Shown here piece after piece: positions 19,227-28,928 of a DNA stretch of 64,000 nt (position 1 is its first letter; the number at the start of each line of letters is the position of its first letter). The notes under the pieces were generated by a model, which saw nothing but the letters and a program-made list of their open reading frames with translations, was not told the DNA's origin and searched no databases. This DNA is from CAIUMH01 sp963758555 (GTDB lineage: Bacteria; Actinomycetota; Acidimicrobiia; Acidimicrobiales; RAAP-2): positions 271,021-335,020 of the forward strand of contig CAVWVW010000004.1 of the NCBI GenBank assembly GCA_963758555.1, read 5' to 3'. A program made the translations under genes and the position numbers.

Positions 19227-20531
19227 ATGAGGTCTTCGCACACCAAGCGAACCGCTGTCATCGGTTCGGTCCTAGCGATGGGACTCGTCTTAGCGGCGTG
19301 CAGCTCGTCGACGACGTCGCCGACCACGACGACGACGACCGCCAGCTCAGGTGGCGGCTCAACTGCCGGAGGCAACGGTGCACCGCTCAAGATCGCACTG
19401 ATCTCGTCGATCACTGGAGCTGACGCCTCGTCGGACGCGCTGGCTGCGTCTGGCTTCCTCGCCCGCGTGGATGCACAGAACGCCGAAGGCGGCATCAACG
19501 GGCACAAGATCGACCCGATCGTCATCGACGACCAGACCAACCCGACGACGGCCGTCACCGCCATCCAGCAGGCCATCTCCGACGGCGTGGTGGGCATTGT
19601 CGCCAACTCGCCCCTCTTCTTCGAGGGCGCGAAGTACGCACAGCAGGCGGGGATCCCCGTGACAGGCAACGCCGGTGATGGCTCCGAGTGGGGCCAGCAG
19701 CCCTACACCAACATGTTCCCAGCGGACGCCAACAACACGAACCCGGACATCCCCTGGACCACGCTCCTCGGCAAGCTCTTCAAGCAGTACGGGGGCTCAG
19801 TGGTTGGCACCTATGGCTACGGCATCTCACCGTCATCGACCAACGCCACGTACGGCTCAGCCAAGTCCTCACAGGCGGTGGGTCTCAAGGTGGGCGTCAT
19901 GGACACCTCGGTCCAGTTCGGCTCTGAGTCCTTCGGCACCGAGGCCTTGGCCGCCAAGTCCGCTGGCGTCAACGCCTACACCGCTCAGATGGACGTCAAC
20001 TCGGACATCGCGCTCCTCCAGGCGATGAACCAGAACGGCCTGCACCCGAAGGTGACCGTCTTCGCCACCGGCTACGACGACTCGCTGCCAGGCTCCAACG
20101 TCTGGCCGACCGTCAACGGCGCCTACTTCGGCACCTCGGCTCGCCCGTGGAACATCACACCCAACGCTGGTGTCACCGCTCAGATGGCAGCGTTCAAGAA
20201 GTACGCCGGGTTCAAGGCCGGCGACTTCCCGAACTACGCCCAAGAGGAGTCGTGGCTGGGTGCGGACCTGATGATCCTCGGTCTCCAGAAAGCGGGGGCC
20301 AACCCGACGTCTGCGGCCACCATCAAGGCACTGCGGGGGATCACGTCCTACAACGCCAACGGGCTGTTGGCTGTGAACCTCGACTACTCGACCAACTTCG
20401 GCTACAACACGAAGACCGAGTGCCTGTGGCTTGAGAAGGCTGGCAGCACGACCTTCACCGCGGTGTCCGCCACGCCGAGCTGCGCTCAGTACGTCCCAGG
20501 CAGCACAGCGAAGACCGCCCCGAAGATCTAG
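19227..20531 (+). CDS. ABC transporter substrate-binding lipoprotein, branched-chain amino acid type
   Basis: A 434-residue periplasmic-binding-protein-like lipoprotein. The N-terminus is a lipoprotein signal peptide: positive start, hydrophobic GSVLAMGLVL and lipobox LAAC with the lipidated Cys at about residue 25, then a Ser/Thr-rich linker. The mature part begins PLKIALISSITGAD with the type I fold of LivJ-like receptors (NAEGGINGHKIDPIVIDDQ, GVVGIVANS). No permease or ATPase gene is adjacent, so it is an orphan receptor here. The ligand may be amino acids, amides or aromatic acids. It has its own promoter and a strong terminator. Confidence 0.88.
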   Translation: MRSSHTKRTAVIGSVLAMGLVLAACSSSTTSPTTTTTTASSGGGSTAGGNGAPLKIALISSITGADASSDALAASGFLARVDAQNAEGGINGHKIDPIVIDDQTNPTTAVTAIQQAISDGVVGIVANSPLFFEGAKYAQQAGIPVTGNAGDGSEWGQQPYTNMFPADANNTNPDIPWTTLLGKLFKQYGGSVVGTYGYGISPSSTNATYGSAKSSQAVGLKVGVMDTSVQFGSESFGTEALAAKSAGVNAYTAQMDVNSDIALLQAMNQNGLHPKVTVFATGYDDSLPGSNVWPTVNGAYFGTSARPWNITPNAGVTAQMAAFKKYAGFKAGDFPNYAQEESWLGADLMILGLQKAGANPTSAATIKALRGITSYNANGLLAVNLDYSTNFGYNTKTECLWLEKAGSTTFTAVSATPSCAQYVPGSTAKTAPKI

Positions 20532-20558
20532 GACGGCAGATCTAGCTCAACCCTTGGT

Positions 20559-20597
20559 CCCGATGGCCGAGCTCTTCTCTAGAGCTCGGCCATCGGG
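20559..20597. terminator. Bidirectional stem-loop between convergent genes
   Basis: A perfect 16-bp inverted repeat (20559-20574 with 20582-20597, core CGATGGCCGAGCTC) with a 7-base loop TTCTCTA. It follows the binding-lipoprotein stop at 20531. The right arm also encodes the last codons of the convergent F420 oxidoreductase, whose TAG lies in the loop. There is no long T-run, as is common in high-GC genomes. Confidence 0.75.
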
Positions 20598-21451
20598 CCA
20601 ACCAGGGCCTCGGTCATGGCGCGCACAGAGCCCACAGGGTCATCCGCGCTGGGCGAGACCCAGACCTGCTCGATCCCGAGCGCCGAATAGAGGCTCATCT
20701 GGCTGAGGAAGCCGTCGACGTCGTCGAGAGGCGACAGACCCGGAGCGAGCATGGTCCGCTCGATGGTCGCTGGGTCACGACCCTCGGTCTCGCAGTGCCG
20801 ATCGAGGACCTCAAGCTTGTGCTTGACCTCCTCGGGGCTCGTGCCGAAGAGGTTGCACGCATCGCCGTGGCGTGCCACCAGCCGAAGCGTCTTGCGCTCG
20901 CCGCTCCCACCGATGAGCACCCTCGGGGAGGGCTCCTGGAGGGGCTTGGGCAGGCAGACGGTCTGCGCCAGCTGGTAGTAGCGCCCGTCGTAGGGCCCGT
21001 CGTCGTCGCTCCACATCTGCTTGCAGATCTCGAGAGCCTCCTCCAAGCGCTCGAAGCGCTCTGAGATCGGAGGGAACGGCACGCCCAGCCCGACGTGCTC
21101 TTCTTCGTACCACGCCGCGCCGATGCCGAGCTGGGCCCTCCCACCCGAGAGCACGTCAAGAGTGGCGACGATCTTGGCCAGGAGGCCGGGGTGCCGATAG
21201 GTGACGCCGGTGACCAAGAGGCCCAGGGTCACGTGCTCGGTCTGGGCCGCCAAGAAGCCGAGGGTGGTGTAGCCCTCGAGCATCGGCTGGGCTGCGCCGC
21301 CGAGCATCTCCATCTGGAACCAGTGATCCATGACGGTGAACTGGGCGCAGCCGCCCTCATCGGCCGCCTTGGCCGCTTCGCTCAGGGTGCTGGCGATCGC
21401 CGGCGTGCCGCCCGGGATCGTGAAGTTGGGGAAGTGGATGGCGAGCCGCAT
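20579..21451 (-). CDS. LLM-class F420-dependent oxidoreductase
   Basis: A 290-residue luciferase-like (beta/alpha)8 enzyme. Characteristic segments: LAIHFPNFTIPGG, VMDHWFQMEMLGG, HVTLGLLVTGVTYRHPGLLA, KIVATLDVLSGGRAQLGIGA and the PRVLIGGSGERKTLRL phosphate-binding region. In actinobacteria these use coenzyme F420 more often than FMN. AAGGACC precedes the ATG. Its 3' end is folded into the terminator hairpin. The hydride-transfer substrate is unknown. The frame is intact. Confidence 0.87.
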   Translation of the reverse strand: MRLAIHFPNFTIPGGTPAIASTLSEAAKAADEGGCAQFTVMDHWFQMEMLGGAAQPMLEGYTTLGFLAAQTEHVTLGLLVTGVTYRHPGLLAKIVATLDVLSGGRAQLGIGAAWYEEEHVGLGVPFPPISERFERLEEALEICKQMWSDDDGPYDGRYYQLAQTVCLPKPLQEPSPRVLIGGSGERKTLRLVARHGDACNLFGTSPEEVKHKLEVLDRHCETEGRDPATIERTMLAPGLSPLDDVDGFLSQMSLYSALGIEQVWVSPSADDPVGSVRAMTEALVGPMAEL

Positions 21452-21570
21452 GGTGAGGTCCTTTCGACTCCTCCGGAGACTAGGGGCTCCGCCCCGCTTC
21501 GGCTCAGGCGCGTTCGCTAGGGTCGCACCCAGCGCCCATCATTCGCGAGGTCTTGTTCCAGGAGGCGGCC

Positions 21571-21942
21571 ATGCCAGACGACAACCCTCCCCGCTACGGA
21601 CAGCCCGGCGGCCCGACCTTGCCGATCACCACGGCACTCGAGTTCCCCGATGCCCAGATCACCCGGAGCCTCGGGATGGTCTTCGGCGTGGTCGTGCGCT
21701 CCATGGGCATGGCCAAGGGCATCACCGCAGGCTTCAAGGCCATGGCCGGCGGCGAGGTCAAGCAGTACACCCGCCTGGTCGAGGACAGCCGCCGCCACGC
21801 CATGGACCGCATGATCGAGAACGCACAGCTCATCGGGGCTGACGGCATCGTGTCGATGCGCTTCGACTCCTCTGAGGTCGGCCAGTCCCTCACCGAGATC
21901 GTGGCCTACGGCACCGCCGTCAAGCTCGCGCCTGGAGCCTGA
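21571..21942 (+). CDS. YbjQ / UPF0145 family protein
   Basis: A 123-residue protein of the YbjQ (heavy-metal-binding-like, DUF74) family: it has ITRSLGMVFGVVVRSMG, a repeated Gly-Met region, YTRLVEDSRRHAMDRMIENA and the family core GADGIVSMRFDSSEV. Members form pentamers of unknown function. The start at 21571 follows GGAGG. It is 10 bases upstream of a small membrane protein on the same strand, and these likely form an operon with the DUF1295 gene. Confidence 0.85.
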   Translation: MPDDNPPRYGQPGGPTLPITTALEFPDAQITRSLGMVFGVVVRSMGMAKGITAGFKAMAGGEVKQYTRLVEDSRRHAMDRMIENAQLIGADGIVSMRFDSSEVGQSLTEIVAYGTAVKLAPGA

Positions 21943-21952
21943 GGCCAGCCCC

Positions 21953-22168
21953 ATGGTGCTCGCCATCCTCATCGCCCTGGTCATCTTGGCCCTCTTGGTC
22001 GTGAGCCTCTTCGTCCGGCGCCACCGCGAGTCGAACGAGCCCTTGGCTGGGTGGGAGCGGACCGACGAGATCTTCAACGACCCCTCGACGAATCGCGTCA
22101 TGCGGGTCTGGGTCGACCAAGCGGGAGAGCGACGCTACGTCGTCGATCAGGATCGACCGGCCACCTAG
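21953..22168 (+). CDS. Small single-pass membrane protein
   Basis: A 71-residue protein with one N-terminal transmembrane helix (VLAILIALVILALLVVSLFV) followed by a basic RRHRES cluster and a soluble tail (MRVWVDQAGERRYVVD). The positive-inside rule puts the tail in the cytoplasm. No family is recognised. It sits 10 bases after ybjQ, so it is probably co-translated. It may anchor the YbjQ-like protein to the membrane (inference). Confidence 0.7.
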   Translation: MVLAILIALVILALLVVSLFVRRHRESNEPLAGWERTDEIFNDPSTNRVMRVWVDQAGERRYVVDQDRPAT

Positions 22169-22243
22169 CGGCTGGCCTGCGGGGCAGGTGGCTTGCCCGA
22201 GAGCGTCGCTGTGCCACCAGCCCTCACCGATACGCTCGACCAG

Positions 22244-23069
22244 ATGAGCCCTCTCGGCATCGTCCTGATCATCTTCGGCATCTCGTGTGCCTTCGCCTGG
22301 GTGGCCTCCCTGCTCTCCGGGGACACCTCATGGGTGGACCGTGAGTGGTCGCTCGTGCCCATCGCCTACGTCTGGGTCTTCGCCCTGGCCGCCGGGCTCT
22401 CGAGCACGCGCCTCGACCTCATGGCGGTGCTCGTCACCCTCTGGGGCCTCCGGCTGACCTTCAACTTCGCCCGCAAGGGCGGCTACAGCGGCGTCGAGGA
22501 CTACCGCTGGGCGGTGCTCCGCCAGTCGATGAGCAAGTGGCAGTTCCAGCTCTTCAACTTCTTCTTCATCGTCCTCTACCAAAACGCCCTCTTGGTGCTG
22601 ATCACCCTGCCAGCGTGGACGGCGTACCAGCACCGCTCAGCGCCCCTCGGGCTGCTCGACGTGCTCTTGATGATCGCCTTCCTCGCCTCGACGGCGGGCG
22701 AGACCATCGCCGACCAGCAGCAATGGGACTTCCATCAGCTCAAGCACGACGCACTGGCCGCTGGTCGTCAGCCGAGCTCGCAGTTCTGCCAGACGCGGCC
22801 TCTTCCGCTACTCGCGCCACCCCAACTTCTTCTTCGAACAGGCCCAGTGGTGGCTCTTCTTCGGCATCGGAGCCGCCGCTGCCGGCTCGGTGCTCGAGTG
22901 GACCGTGCTCGGCGCGGTGCTCTTGACCGGGCTGTTCATCGGCTCCACGCGCTTCACTGAGCAGATCACGCTGTCGAAGTACCCCGAGTACGCCGACTAC
23001 CAGAAGCGGACCTCGATGCTGATCCCCTGGTTCCCGGGCGATCGCTCTGCTGAGCTCAGCGCGTCGTAG
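22244..23069 (+). CDS. DUF1295 / steroid 5-alpha-reductase-like membrane protein (one-base frameshift)
   Basis: About 275 residues with multiple membrane helices. Start ATG 22244 is preferred (MSPLGIVLIIFGISC), although the frame extends to 22193. Motifs: DREWSL, WGLRLTFNFARKGGYSG, ADQQQWDFHQLK, then after an extra C near 22797 GLFRYSRHPNFFFEQAQWW and KYPEYADYQKRTSMLIP, which are hallmarks of the DUF1295 / isoprenylcysteine-methyltransferase-like fold that binds NADPH or SAM. The function of bacterial members is mostly unknown; lipid or sterol reduction is possible. Confidence 0.82.
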
Positions 23070-23081
23070 CTCCCCACCCCG

Positions 23082-24454
23082 CTAGTCGTCGGTGGCGATG
23101 AAGACGTTCTTGACCTCGCTGAAAGCGTCAAGCGAATCAGGCCCGAGCTCGCGACCGATGCCCGACTGCTTGAAGCCGCCGAAGGGCGTCCAGTAGCGCA
23201 CGGACGAGTGCGAGTTCACGCTCAGCGTGCCGCTGTCGATCCCTCTGGCCACACGCATCGCCCGCCCGACGTCTCGGGTCCAGATCGAACCCGACAGCCC
23301 GTAGGGCGTGTCGTTGGCGAGGCGGATGGCGTCGGCTTCGTCGTCAAAGGGGATGACCACCACGACGGGTCCGAAGATCTCATCGGTCACCGCCCGATCG
23401 TCCAGCCCCACCGGAGCGAGCACGGTCGGGGGGAACCAGAAGCCTGGGCCGTCGGGAGCATGGCCTTGGAAGGCCACCGGTGCGCCCTCAGGCACGAAGG
23501 AGGCGACCGCCTCGAGCTGCACGGCCGAGACGAGGGGGCCCATCTGGGTGGCCTCCTGGCGAGGGTCGCCGACCACGAAGCTCTTGACCGCCGGCTCGAG
23601 CAGCTCCATGAAGCGCTCGTGCGCGCTTCGCTCGATCAAGATCCTCGAGCGCGCGCAGCAGTCCTGCCCGGCGTTGTCGAACACACCTGCGGGAGCAGAC
23701 GCTGCGGCTCGCTCGAGATCAGCATCGGCGAAGACCACGTTGGCGCTCTTGCCACCCAGCTCCAAGGTGAAGCGCTTGATCTGGTCGGCACACCCCGCCA
23801 TGATCCGCTGGCCGACCTCGGTTGAGCCGGTGAAGCAGACCTTGGCCACGCTCGGATGGGTGACGAAGCGCCACCCGACGACCGAGCCCTCGCCGGTGAG
23901 CACGGTCAAGACGCCTTCGGGCAGGCCCGCCTCCACGGCCAGCTCACCGAGCCTCACGGCGGTCAGCGGTGTGATCTCGGCCGGCTTGAGCACCACGGTG
24001 TTGCCCGCGGCCAGCGCTGGGGCGAAGCCCCAGCTGGCGATGGGCATCGGGAAGTTCCACGGCACGATGATGCCCACGACGCCCAGCGGCTCGTGGAAGG
24101 TCAGGTCGACGCCGCCAGGGACCGGGATCTGGAGCCCGGTGTGCCGCTCAGGCGCGCCGGCGTAGTAGTCGAGCACGTCACGCACGTTGCCCGCCTCCCA
24201 GCGCGCGTTCGAGATGGTGTGCCCGCGTTGGCCACCTCGAGCTGGGCCAGCTCCTCGAGGTGCTCGTCGACCACCGAGGCGAAGCGACGGAGCAGACGAG
24301 CCCGATCAGCGGGCGCGACGCGTCGCCACGAGTCGAAGGCCGTCGCGGCTCGCTCGATGGCGGCATCGGTGGCAGCCAGATCGAGAGACGGGACCTCTTC
24401 GATCACCGCCTCGGTGGCGGGGTTGAGGACGGCGAAGGTGGACACGGGGCTCAT
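23082..24454 (-). CDS. Aldehyde dehydrogenase (one-base deletion near the N-terminus)
   Basis: An NAD(P)-dependent aldehyde dehydrogenase of about 457 residues. The first 80 residues (SPVSTFAVLNPATEAVIEEV) are in one frame. A missing base near 24203, in a GGG run, joins VANAG to HTISNARWEAGNVRDVLD in the next. Catalytic residues are clear: PWNFPMP, the general base Glu in TLELGGKSANVV, and the nucleophile in DNAGQDCCARSRI. Oxidises an amino- or betaine-type aldehyde, by context. It follows the dimethylglycine-dehydrogenase-like gene by 34 bases. Confidence 0.87.
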
Positions 24455-24488
24455 TGTGGCATGGCTCCTCTCGGCTGCTCGCTCGTGC

Positions 24489-26939
24489 TCATGCGTGGAT
24501 CTTGGTGTGCTCGGGGTCGTAGAGGGCGCGAAGCGAGAGGGTGGCTTCCGAGAGCGCTCCTCCCGCGTCGACCTCGAAGGAGCCTGTGCTGAGATCCTCT
24601 GGGGTGAGCACCCCGTGGTCGTCGCGCCACACGTAGGCCAGAGCCACCGCGCTGGCCAGGGTGGCCGACCACGCGGCCGAGGTCACCTGTCCGACGGCGA
24701 CGCCGTCACGCAAGACGAGCTCTCCTCCCCAGAGCATCACCTCCGGATCGCTCAGCCGCAGCGAGACGAGCCGTCGACGAACCCCGTGGGCCACGGCGTC
24801 CTCGACCGCCGATCGGCCGAGGAACTCCTGGGAGCTCTTGAGCTTGCAGGTGAAGCGGAGCCCGGCTTCGACAGGGTTGTAGTCGGGGGTCAGATCGCTC
24901 CCGAAGGCCCGATAGCCCTTGTCGAGGCGAAGCGAGTTGATGGTGCTGTAGCCGGCGTGGACGACACCGAGCTCGGCACCGGCCTCCTTGAGGTCGTCGA
25001 AGACGCCGATCGCCAGCTCGGTCGGCACGTAGAGCTCCCAGCCGAGCTCACCGACGTAGGTGAGCCGCGTCGCCCGCACGGTCGCCGAGCCGAGGTCGAT
25101 CTCCCGGCTCGAGCCGAAGGCGAACGCCTCCGCCGAGAGCTCGGCGCGCGACAGCCGGCTCAGCAGCTGGCGAGCCTTCGGTCCCATGACGCCGAAGACG
25201 GCGTAGGCCGACGAGACGTCGGTGACGACGACACGCTCGGACGCTGCGGTGTGCCGCTCGATCCACGAGGCGTCTCGCACCGGAGACGCGGCGCTCGTCA
25301 CCAGCAGGTAGCGCTGGCGGTCCAGCCTGGTGAGCGTGACGTCGGCCTCATAGCCACCGCGGCTGTTGAGCATCCCGGTGTAGACGGTGCGGCCCACCTC
25401 CACCGCCACGTCTTGGGTGCAGAGCCGCTGGAGGACCGCCTCGGCGTCGCTCCCGGCCACCACGAGCTTGCCGAAGGAGGTCTCGTCGAAGAGAGCGACG
25501 CCCTCTCTGGTGGCGAGCTGCTCGTCGAGCGACCATGACAGCCACGCCGGCTTCGACCAGGTGTAGTCGAGCTCAGGCGCCACGCCCTTCGGTGCGAAGA
25601 CGTTGGGTCGCTCCCATCCGAACTTCGAGCCGAACTGGGCACCGTGCTCAGCCAAGAGGTGGTGGACCGGCGAGCGCCGGAAGGGTCGGGCGGTGGTCAG
25701 CTCTCGGTTGGGCCAGGGGATCGCGTAGTGGAGCCCCAAGACCTCTCCCACCCGAGCGCGCAGCCACTGGTTGTTGGCGTGAAAGGGTCCGAAGCGGCGG
25801 ATGTCCATGGCCACCAGGTCGCTGGTCGGCTCTCCCTCGACGATCCACTCGGCCAGCGCTCGGCCCGCCCCACCGGCCGAGGCAATGCCCACCGAGTTGA
25901 ACCCCGCGCCCACGAAGAAGCCCGCCACCTCCGGAGCCTCGCCGATGATGAACTGGTTGTCGGGCGTGAAGCTCTCCGGTCCGTTGTAGAACTGCTTGAT
26001 CCCCACCTCGTTCAGGACGGGGAGCCGTCCCAGGGCTGAGTCCATGAGCACGCTGAAGTGCTCCCAGTCCTCGTCCAAGAGCTGGAACTCGAACGGGTAG
26101 GGCAGCGCGTCAGGGGAGACCCACGGTTTGGCCTCCGGCTCGAAGCCGCCGACGACGAGCCCGCCGACCTCCTCTTTGAAGTAGGTGTAGCCGTCCGGGT
26201 CACGCAGGATCGGGAGGTCTCGCGTCACGCCGTCGATCTGCTCGGTCACGACGTAGAAGTGCTCGGCGGAGTGCAGCGGCACGTTGACCCCTGCCATCGC
26301 ACCGACGGCCTTGGCCCACTGACCAGCGCAGTTCACGACGATCTCAGTCTCGAGGGCACCTTCCTCGGTCACCACACCGGTGACCCGTCCCTCGTCGGTC
26401 AGCACGTCGAGGACTCTCGTGCGCTCGAGGATCGTCGCACCCCGAGCTCGGGCGCCGCGAGCCAGCGAGGCTGTCACGTCGACAGGGTTGGCGGTGCCGT
26501 CACCGGGCAACCAGATCGCACCGAGCAGGTCGGAGGTCTCGAGCAGCGGATAGCGGGCCTTGGCCTCCGCTGGGGAGAGCAGCTCGCACTCGAGGTCAAA
26601 GGCCTCGGCGGTCGCCGCCGTGCGCTGGAGCTGGATCATGCGGTCTTCGGTGCGGGCCACCGTCACCCCTCCGCAGCGCTTGAAGCCGGTGGCGAGCCCG
26701 GTCTCCGCCTCGAGCTCGCTGTAGAGCGAGGCCGAGTACTGCACGAGGCGCGTCCCGCTCTCCGTGGCGCGCAGCTGGCCGACCAGGCCGGCCGCGTGCC
26801 AGGTCGTGCCGCAGGAGAGCTGGCCTTGCTCGAGGAGCACCACGTCACGCCAGCCGAGCGCGGTCAGGTGGTAGGCCACGCTCGCTCCGATGATGCCGCC
26901 TCCGATGATGACGACCCGCGCGCGATCAGGAACCGTCAC
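24489..26939 (-). CDS. FAD-dependent oxidoreductase with GcvT domain, dimethylglycine/sarcosine dehydrogenase-like
   Basis: An 816-residue two-part enzyme. The N-terminal DAO-type flavin domain has VIIGGGIIGASVAYHL and CGTTWHAAGLVGQL, whose His is the site of covalent FAD attachment in dimethylglycine dehydrogenases. The C-terminal half is a GcvT-type aminomethyltransferase fold (TSFGKLVVAG, YTGMLNSRGGYEADVT, RLTYVGELGWELYVP, LDKGYRAFGSDLTP) that would pass the one-carbon unit to tetrahydrofolate. It oxidatively demethylates an N-methyl amine; dimethylglycine, sarcosine or a gamma-glutamyl amine are candidates. The GTG start directly abuts the kinase stop. Confidence 0.85.
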   Translation of the reverse strand: MTVPDRARVVIIGGGIIGASVAYHLTALGWRDVVLLEQGQLSCGTTWHAAGLVGQLRATESGTRLVQYSASLYSELEAETGLATGFKRCGGVTVARTEDRMIQLQRTAATAEAFDLECELLSPAEAKARYPLLETSDLLGAIWLPGDGTANPVDVTASLARGARARGATILERTRVLDVLTDEGRVTGVVTEEGALETEIVVNCAGQWAKAVGAMAGVNVPLHSAEHFYVVTEQIDGVTRDLPILRDPDGYTYFKEEVGGLVVGGFEPEAKPWVSPDALPYPFEFQLLDEDWEHFSVLMDSALGRLPVLNEVGIKQFYNGPESFTPDNQFIIGEAPEVAGFFVGAGFNSVGIASAGGAGRALAEWIVEGEPTSDLVAMDIRRFGPFHANNQWLRARVGEVLGLHYAIPWPNRELTTARPFRRSPVHHLLAEHGAQFGSKFGWERPNVFAPKGVAPELDYTWSKPAWLSWSLDEQLATREGVALFDETSFGKLVVAGSDAEAVLQRLCTQDVAVEVGRTVYTGMLNSRGGYEADVTLTRLDRQRYLLVTSAASPVRDASWIERHTAASERVVVTDVSSAYAVFGVMGPKARQLLSRLSRAELSAEAFAFGSSREIDLGSATVRATRLTYVGELGWELYVPTELAIGVFDDLKEAGAELGVVHAGYSTINSLRLDKGYRAFGSDLTPDYNPVEAGLRFTCKLKSSQEFLGRSAVEDAVAHGVRRRLVSLRLSDPEVMLWGGELVLRDGVAVGQVTSAAWSATLASAVALAYVWRDDHGVLTPEDLSTGSFEVDAGGALSEATLSLRALYDPEHTKIHA

Positions 26940-27983
26940 TCAATCATCCCGCTGGACCGCGTCGAGGAGCTCGTCGAGCTCGGGACTGCGGAAGGTGGCG
27001 ACTGCGCGCTCGTACTTCTCGAGTCCCCACGTCCAGAAGTCGAAGTCCAGCGCGCTCGATGATGCTTGGATCGAGGCCCACAGCGTCCAGCCGTACTGCG
27101 ACATGAGGCCTTGGAGCCGTGCTCGGGCCAGCTTCGAGTGGCTGATCCTCCCGTAGTACGCCTCGAGCAGCTCTTCGAGCTGCTCGTCGCTCAGGTGGCA
27201 CTCGCTCCAGATGTTGCCGAGCTCGAAGCAGGCATCGTTGTTCCCTGCGTACTCGTAGTCGATGATCCTGATCTGCGCTCCCTGGTCGATGAAGTTCCCG
27301 GCCAGCAGATCGTTGTTGCACGCCACAAGCGGCTCGGCACGCACACCGAGTGCGCGGTGGACACGGACCAGCTGGTCGGCGAAGTCGAGGTAGCCCGCAG
27401 GGAGCCGGTACCCGCGCTCGCGCACGAGCTTCAGGTAGCGCGCTTGGATCTCGAACATGTTGAACTCGTTGACGAAGCGGCCTCCGCCGTGCAGGCGTCG
27501 ACAGGCGGCGGCGACCCGCGCCACCGCACCGGGCGTGGCGAACGAGGCATCGGTGAAGGTCTCGCCCTCGAGGAAGCCGACCACCATCACCCCGTGATCG
27601 GGGAGATAGCCCACCACCGGCGCACCGACGCCAGCGTCAGCAGCGATGATCGAGTTGCGGTACTCGTGCTCACGGTTCACCGACAGCTCGACCGACTCGC
27701 GCGACGAGACCCGCACCACGTAGCTCGCCTCGGGCGTGGTGACCTTGAAGTTCCGGTTGGTGAGCCCTCCCGCCAGCTCGGTGATCGAGCGCGGTCGCCC
27801 TCGAAGCGGCTCGATCAGATCCAGCAGGGCATCGGGGACGACGTCGCCCAGGTCTTCGGCGGCCTCAGCCATCAGCGCGTCGTCCTGGTGGGCGAGCCGA
27901 GAGACCGAGAGGTGTTCGACATGCCAGATCGTCGAACCACGTCGCGCGTCCCCCTCACTTTGGTCACCGATGGGTGGGCCCAT
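26940..27983 (-). CDS. Choline/ethanolamine kinase-like phosphotransferase
   Basis: A 347-residue APH-fold kinase. Motifs: GGLTNRNFKV in the N-lobe, the Brenner-type catalytic loop VACNNDLLAGNFI (usual His replaced by Asn), and the metal-binding IIDYEYAGNNDACFELGN, which matches the choline kinase group. GAGAGGGA precedes the ATG at 27983; an alternative ATG at 27872 gives about 310 residues. It is first in the operon with the flavoenzyme and aldehyde dehydrogenase, so the substrate is probably a choline, ethanolamine or similar amino alcohol, linked to N-methyl-amine breakdown. Divergent from the GntR gene. Confidence 0.78.
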   Translation of the reverse strand: MGPPIGDQSEGDARRGSTIWHVEHLSVSRLAHQDDALMAEAAEDLGDVVPDALLDLIEPLRGRPRSITELAGGLTNRNFKVTTPEASYVVRVSSRESVELSVNREHEYRNSIIAADAGVGAPVVGYLPDHGVMVVGFLEGETFTDASFATPGAVARVAAACRRLHGGGRFVNEFNMFEIQARYLKLVRERGYRLPAGYLDFADQLVRVHRALGVRAEPLVACNNDLLAGNFIDQGAQIRIIDYEYAGNNDACFELGNIWSECHLSDEQLEELLEAYYGRISHSKLARARLQGLMSQYGWTLWASIQASSSALDFDFWTWGLEKYERAVATFRSPELDELLDAVQRDD

Positions 27984-28040
27984 GACGTCCCTCTCGAGGC
28001 GCCGTTCGCTCACGGTAGCCCTGGTGCTCGGAGGTGACAA

Positions 28041-28050
28041 GGTCTAGACC
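28041..28050. promoter_or_regulatory. GntR operator candidate
   Basis: The perfect palindrome GGTCTAGACC contains GTCTAGAC, an exact fit to the GTNTANAC half-site pattern recognised by HutC-type GntR repressors. It lies between the divergent kinase operon (start 27983) and the GntR gene (start 28116), so it could control both. Confidence 0.7.
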
Positions 28051-28115
28051 AAAGCACGTCTGCGCCTTCAGCGAGGTGACGAATCGAGAGCGGCCGGCGC
28101 CGATAGCATCGCCGC

Positions 28116-28928
28116 GTGAGCGACGTCGCAGCTGTCCCTGAGTGGTTGGCCACCTACCCGGAAGCAAGCGACGCCGACGGCTCACCTGTCCACGCCACCA
28201 TCGCTCGCTGGCTCACCGACCTCATGAGCCGCGGAGACCTCGTGCCCGGGGATCGCCTCCCGCGCGAAGGGGAGCTGGCGAAGCTCCTCGGCGTCTCTCG
28301 GATGACCCTTCGCCAGGCGCTCGCCACACTCGAGGCCCGAGGCTGCCTCCAGCGCAAGACCGGACGAGCAGGGGGCACCTTCGTCATCGAACCTCGGATC
28401 GAGTGCGACCTCACGGGGCTCGCCGGGTTCACCGAGCAGATGCGCCGAGCCCACGTGCGCGCTGGCGCCCACGTGGTCTCCTCCCTGACGCTGCCCGCCC
28501 CACCGCGCGTGGCCAGCGCGCTCTCGTTGGCTCGGGGAGCCACGGTCCACGAGATCGTGAGGGTGCGCACCGTGGCTCGACAGCCCTTGGCTCTCGAGCG
28601 CTCCTACTTCCCCGCCGAGCTCTTCGCCGACCTTCGAGAGCGCCAGCTCACCGGTTCGCTCTACCAGCTGCTCAGCCACCGCTACGGCCAGGAGCCGACC
28701 ACCGCGTCGGAGTCCTTCGAGCCGGTCGCGGCTCGAGCGGATGAGGCCGAGCACCTCTCCGTGGAGCTCGGTGACCCGTTGATGCTCATCGAGCGAACAG
28801 CGTTCAATCGAGGGGGTCGAGCGATCGAGTTCGCCCGCGATCTCTTCCGACCGGATCGGATCAAGATCTCCCTCCGAACCTCCGTCGGGCAAGCAGCGTC
28901 GCTCGACCTCAAGCTCGCCACGCCCTAA
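28116..28928 (+). CDS. GntR family (HutC-type) transcriptional regulator
   Basis: A 270-residue regulator. The winged HTH shows IARWLTDLMSRGDLVPGD, LPREGELAKLLGVSRMTLRQ and LEARGCLQRKTGRAGGTFV; the C-terminal UTRA ligand domain contains LERSYFPAELFADL and TASESFEPV. HutC-type members sense small amines, amino acids or sugars. GTG start at 28116. Its stop overlaps that of the convergent HAD gene. The palindrome at 28041 and a near match at 31402 suggest it controls the amine cluster on both sides. Confidence 0.88.
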   Translation: MSDVAAVPEWLATYPEASDADGSPVHATIARWLTDLMSRGDLVPGDRLPREGELAKLLGVSRMTLRQALATLEARGCLQRKTGRAGGTFVIEPRIECDLTGLAGFTEQMRRAHVRAGAHVVSSLTLPAPPRVASALSLARGATVHEIVRVRTVARQPLALERSYFPAELFADLRERQLTGSLYQLLSHRYGQEPTTASESFEPVAARADEAEHLSVELGDPLMLIERTAFNRGGRAIEFARDLFRPDRIKISLRTSVGQAASLDLKLATP

